DNA of 25,475 nt from Oscillospiraceae bacterium (GTDB lineage: Bacteria; Bacillota; Clostridia; Oscillospirales; Ruminococcaceae). The translations under genes and the position numbers were made by a program. Positions 23,282 through 25,475 of the stretch are shown piece after piece. The DNA is taken from the NCBI GenBank assembly GCA_016295145.1, contig JAEDLR010000024.1, positions 1 to 25,475 of the forward strand, written 5' to 3'. Positions within the stretch are counted from its first letter, which is position 1. The number at the start of each line of letters is the position of its first letter. The notes beneath the pieces were generated by a model. The model did not search any database. It was not told the DNA's origin and saw only the letters and a list, made by a program, of their open reading frames with translations.

Positions 23282-24208
23282 TCAACCATGGGCAGCCTTA
23301 TTTTTTCGCATAGGCTTTGCCGCACCGAATGGTTTGGTGTGTGTCAAGCGGTCGATACAGGGCGTCAGTAGATTCATCAACAAAATTGCAATGAATACTC
23401 CCTCTGGGTATCCGCCAAAGCAGCGTATAAGAAAGGTCAGTACACCGCAGCCAATGCCAAAAATCGCCTTGCCAAGGGGCGTAATGGGCGTTGTGACATA
23501 ATCGTTTGCCATAAAGATTGCACCAAGCATCCATCCACCCGAAAGCAGTTGATAGAGCGCATCGCCGCCGCTGCAAAATACACAAATTGTAAAACTCCCG
23601 AGATAGGCAAGGGTTGTTACAGGGGTGATGACGCGTAAAATGCACAGGAAAATCCCGCCCAGCAGCAATGCAGCAACGCAGGCTTCGCCAATGCAGCCTG
23701 TTGTGTTGTTGAGAAACAGATCCCAGTAGGTCACATTGCCGGATACTGGCTGCGTTGCGGATACGATCGCATTTCTTTCAGGGGCAGGGAAGGTCATTAT
23801 GCCCTGCTGAAACAAGATCAGCAGCACGATTCTGGCAACTACGGCAGGGTTGGCAAGATTCTTCCCCAACCCGCCGAATAACTGCTTTGCGATGACAATC
23901 GCAACAAAGCTGCCCACACAGATTTGCCAGAGCGGCATATCTGCAGGCACTGTCATGCCAAGGAGCAGCCCCGTTACCGCCGCGCTGCCGTCGGTCACAG
24001 TCTGTGTGCGTTTCATCACAATGCAGCAGAGAGCCTCAAAAATCATTGCACTGACCGTTGCCGTCAGCAGAACCAATACCGCCTTGTATCCAAATGTGAG
24101 GTATCCTGCAAGTGCTGCCGGCAGTAGCGCAATGCACACACTCAGCATGATTTTTTGTGTAGTGACATCAGCTTTTTCATGGGGTGATGGTGCAGTATGA
24201 TACTGCAT
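23282..24208 (-). CDS. rnfD: Rnf electron transport complex subunit D
   Basis: RnfD is an integral membrane subunit of the ferredoxin:NAD+ oxidoreductase that pumps Na+ or H+; it carries a covalently bound FMN. The 308 residues contain many hydrophobic segments and the NqrB/RnfD signatures TDGSAAVTGLLLGMTVP (72-88), LGKNLANPAVVAR (114-126) and GGWMLGAIFMANDYVTTPIT near the C-terminus. The FMN-attachment motif, usually [ST][GS]ATP, appears as IVSATQP, with Thr152 as the probable attachment residue; the motif is divergent. The ATG at 24208 follows AAAGG by 11 nt and lies 15 nt after the rnfC stop, so the two are co-transcribed. In the common order rnfCDGEAB, rnfG should follow; here a terminator follows instead. 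Confidence 0.94.
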   Translation of the reverse strand: MQYHTAPSPHEKADVTTQKIMLSVCIALLPAALAGYLTFGYKAVLVLLTATVSAMIFEALCCIVMKRTQTVTDGSAAVTGLLLGMTVPADMPLWQICVGSFVAIVIAKQLFGGLGKNLANPAVVARIVLLILFQQGIMTFPAPERNAIVSATQPVSGNVTYWDLFLNNTTGCIGEACVAALLLGGIFLCILRVITPVTTLAYLGSFTICVFCSGGDALYQLLSGGWMLGAIFMANDYVTTPITPLGKAIFGIGCGVLTFLIRCFGGYPEGVFIAILLMNLLTPCIDRLTHTKPFGAAKPMRKNKAAHG

Positions 24209-24223
24209 TGCGCATCGTTCCTT

Positions 24224-25475
24224 TCATTTGCGAGGTAACAGCCCCTTTGCCAACTGATTGGTGGCAGCAAGGGGGCGGTTTGCAGGACATACATAAGAGC
24301 AGCATCCGCAGTTCATGCAAAGCTGCAGCTTGTGTGCCGATAGTGCTTCTACATCCTTTGCGTGGAAAGCCTTTTCCAGTTGCATGGGCATTATTCCCAT
24401 AGGGCATACTCTCATGCATCTGCCACAGCGAATACAAGCGGTAGGGGTGCGGTGTATGCTTTTCCGAAATGCCAGTAAACCGTTGTTGGGCTTGCACAAC
24501 GGTGTGTCAGCAGTAGGCAGATCAGTGCCCATCATCGGTCCGCCGCAAATTAGCTCCTCGATGCTTTCCATATGGCAGCCGCAGTATTCCAGTAACGAAC
24601 GCATGGGCGTGCCAATGGGCGCAATGATGTTGCAGGGACGCTCCACCGCATCGCCGTCTACGGTGATCCTGCGTTCTACCAGTGGTATACCCGTTTGCGT
24701 GTATTGATATAAAAAGGCGCAGGTGCTGATGTTCAACAGCAGTGCGCCGTAATCAACGGGCAGTGTGCCTTCATGCACCACAATGCCTGTTGTGTGGTAG
24801 ATCATAATTTTTTCGGCACCCTGCGGATATGTTGCAGGCAGCGGTATCACATGGATATTCTCATGCTTACTTGCTGCATCTGTCAAAGCCTTGATTGCGG
24901 CAGGCTTGTCGCTTCCCACACCAATGCGGCATTCCTTGATTTGCAAAATGCGCATCACAAGCAAAATGCCTTGGATGATATCCTCGGTCTGTTCCAGCAT
25001 CATGCGGCAGTCAGAGGTCAGATATGGTTCACATTCGGCAGCGTTTACAACCATTATGGAGATTGGTGCGGATGGTGCAAGCTTGATATGTGTTGGGAAT
25101 CCTGCGCCGCCAAGGCCCACACAGCCTGCATTTTTCGCCATGTTGGAAAGCTCCTCAGGAGTTGTGGGCAGATAGGGCTTGCAATCAGGGCAGGGCGTTT
25201 GTTTGCCATCGGATGCAATGATGATTGCAGGACATTTGGTGCCGTTTGCGCAGAGATGTTCACCGATTGCCTTGATCGTGCCCGATACGCTTGCGTGGAT
25301 TGGTACCGAAAAACCCCCCTGTGCCTCGCCGATGCATTGCCCGACCATTACCGCATCTCCTATGTTGACAGTGGGCACGCAGGGCGTACCCATGTGCATC
25401 AGCATTGGAATGGTAACAACCGGAGGGATCGGCAGCCGCAGTGTCGGATATGCCTCTGTCCGCTTGTGGTGTGTA
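24224..25475 (-). CDS. rnfC: Rnf electron transport complex subunit C (N-terminus outside window)
   Basis: RnfC is the peripheral, NADH-interacting subunit with FMN and two 4Fe-4S clusters. The frame stays open to the window edge, and the residues ahead of the first Met (HHKRTEAYPTLRLPIPPVVT, then IPMLMHMG) match the conserved RnfC N-terminal region, so the gene starts upstream of this strand's edge and only a few tens of residues are missing. Visible motifs: IPMLMHMGTPCVPTV, GCVGLGGAGFPTHIKL (NADH/FMN Rossmann-like loop), VNAAECEPYLTSD (FMN binding), ICGGPMMGTDL, and the two ferredoxin-type clusters CIRCGRCMRVCPMGIMP and CMNCGCCSYVCPANRPL. All eight cluster cysteines are intact. rnfD follows after 15 nt. 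Confidence 0.96.
   Translation of the reverse strand, partial: THHKRTEAYPTLRLPIPPVVTIPMLMHMGTPCVPTVNIGDAVMVGQCIGEAQGGFSVPIHASVSGTIKAIGEHLCANGTKCPAIIIASDGKQTPCPDCKPYLPTTPEELSNMAKNAGCVGLGGAGFPTHIKLAPSAPISIMVVNAAECEPYLTSDCRMMLEQTEDIIQGILLVMRILQIKECRIGVGSDKPAAIKALTDAASKHENIHVIPLPATYPQGAEKIMIYHTTGIVVHEGTLPVDYGALLLNISTCAFLYQYTQTGIPLVERRITVDGDAVERPCNIIAPIGTPMRSLLEYCGCHMESIEELICGGPMMGTDLPTADTPLCKPNNGLLAFRKSIHRTPTACIRCGRCMRVCPMGIMPMQLEKAFHAKDVEALSAHKLQLCMNCGCCSYVCPANRPLAATNQLAKGLLPRK

Overview
The window is a chromosomal segment of a low-to-mid GC Gram-positive anaerobe, most likely a gut member of the Clostridia (Oscillospirales/Ruminococcaceae type). This rests on strong AGGAGG-like Shine-Dalgarno sites, canonical sigma-A promoters (TTGNNN-17-TATAAT), acetate kinase beside the acetate-using tRNA enzyme TmcAL, a split cobalamin methionine synthase, Rnf subunits, and a chimeric LacI-like/AraC regulator. 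It is mostly housekeeping. I saw no tRNA or rRNA genes, CRISPR array, insertion sequence, phage gene or integration site.

Layout. (1) 2-3902: the 3' part of uvrA (+) runs convergently into yigZ, which follows tmcAL on the minus strand. (2) 3903-4284: a divergent intergenic region with a sigma-A promoter and a structured leader of about 240 nt for ackA. (3) 4285-8454: ackA with a terminator, then an orphan extracellular solute-binding lipoprotein gene, exoA with a terminator, and a small one-helix membrane protein. (4) 8474-12087: a promoter, rlmB, and an 897-residue membrane protein that looks like a P-type ATPase stripped of its catalytic motifs. (5) 12201-18532, minus strand: a tightly coupled operon read from a promoter at 18504-18532, in the order alr, ung, metF, a methionine synthase activation-domain gene, metH (lacking its own activation domain), dtd, terminator. 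(6) 18637-20819: an XRE-family regulator (-) and an S1-domain RNA-binding protein (+). (7) 20850-23222: a regulator with a LacI-like sensor, a degenerate GGDEF domain and an AraC-type DNA-binding domain, preceded by a perfect inverted repeat over its own -35 box. (8) 23235-25475: the end of an rnf operon (rnfC partial, rnfD) with a strong terminator directly after rnfD.

How the genes work together. metF makes 5-methyl-THF, metH uses it to methylate homocysteine, and the small protein between them should supply the reductive reactivation of cobalamin that MetH normally carries itself. alr makes D-alanine and dtd, at the other end of the same transcript, removes D-amino acids mischarged onto tRNA. 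ackA and tmcAL share acetate as product and substrate. RnfC/RnfD belong to the ferredoxin:NAD+ ion-pumping complex that complements acetate-forming fermentation.

The most unusual items are the catalytically dead P-type ATPase-like protein (9357-12050), whose own start codon is separated from its Shine-Dalgarno by a perfect 7-bp hairpin; the sensor/pseudo-GGDEF/AraC regulator with its operator-like palindrome; the split methionine synthase with a four-cysteine tail on the activator; and an uracil-DNA glycosylase that seems to lack about ten residues before its catalytic histidine. Assignments come from reading motifs by eye, without database searches.
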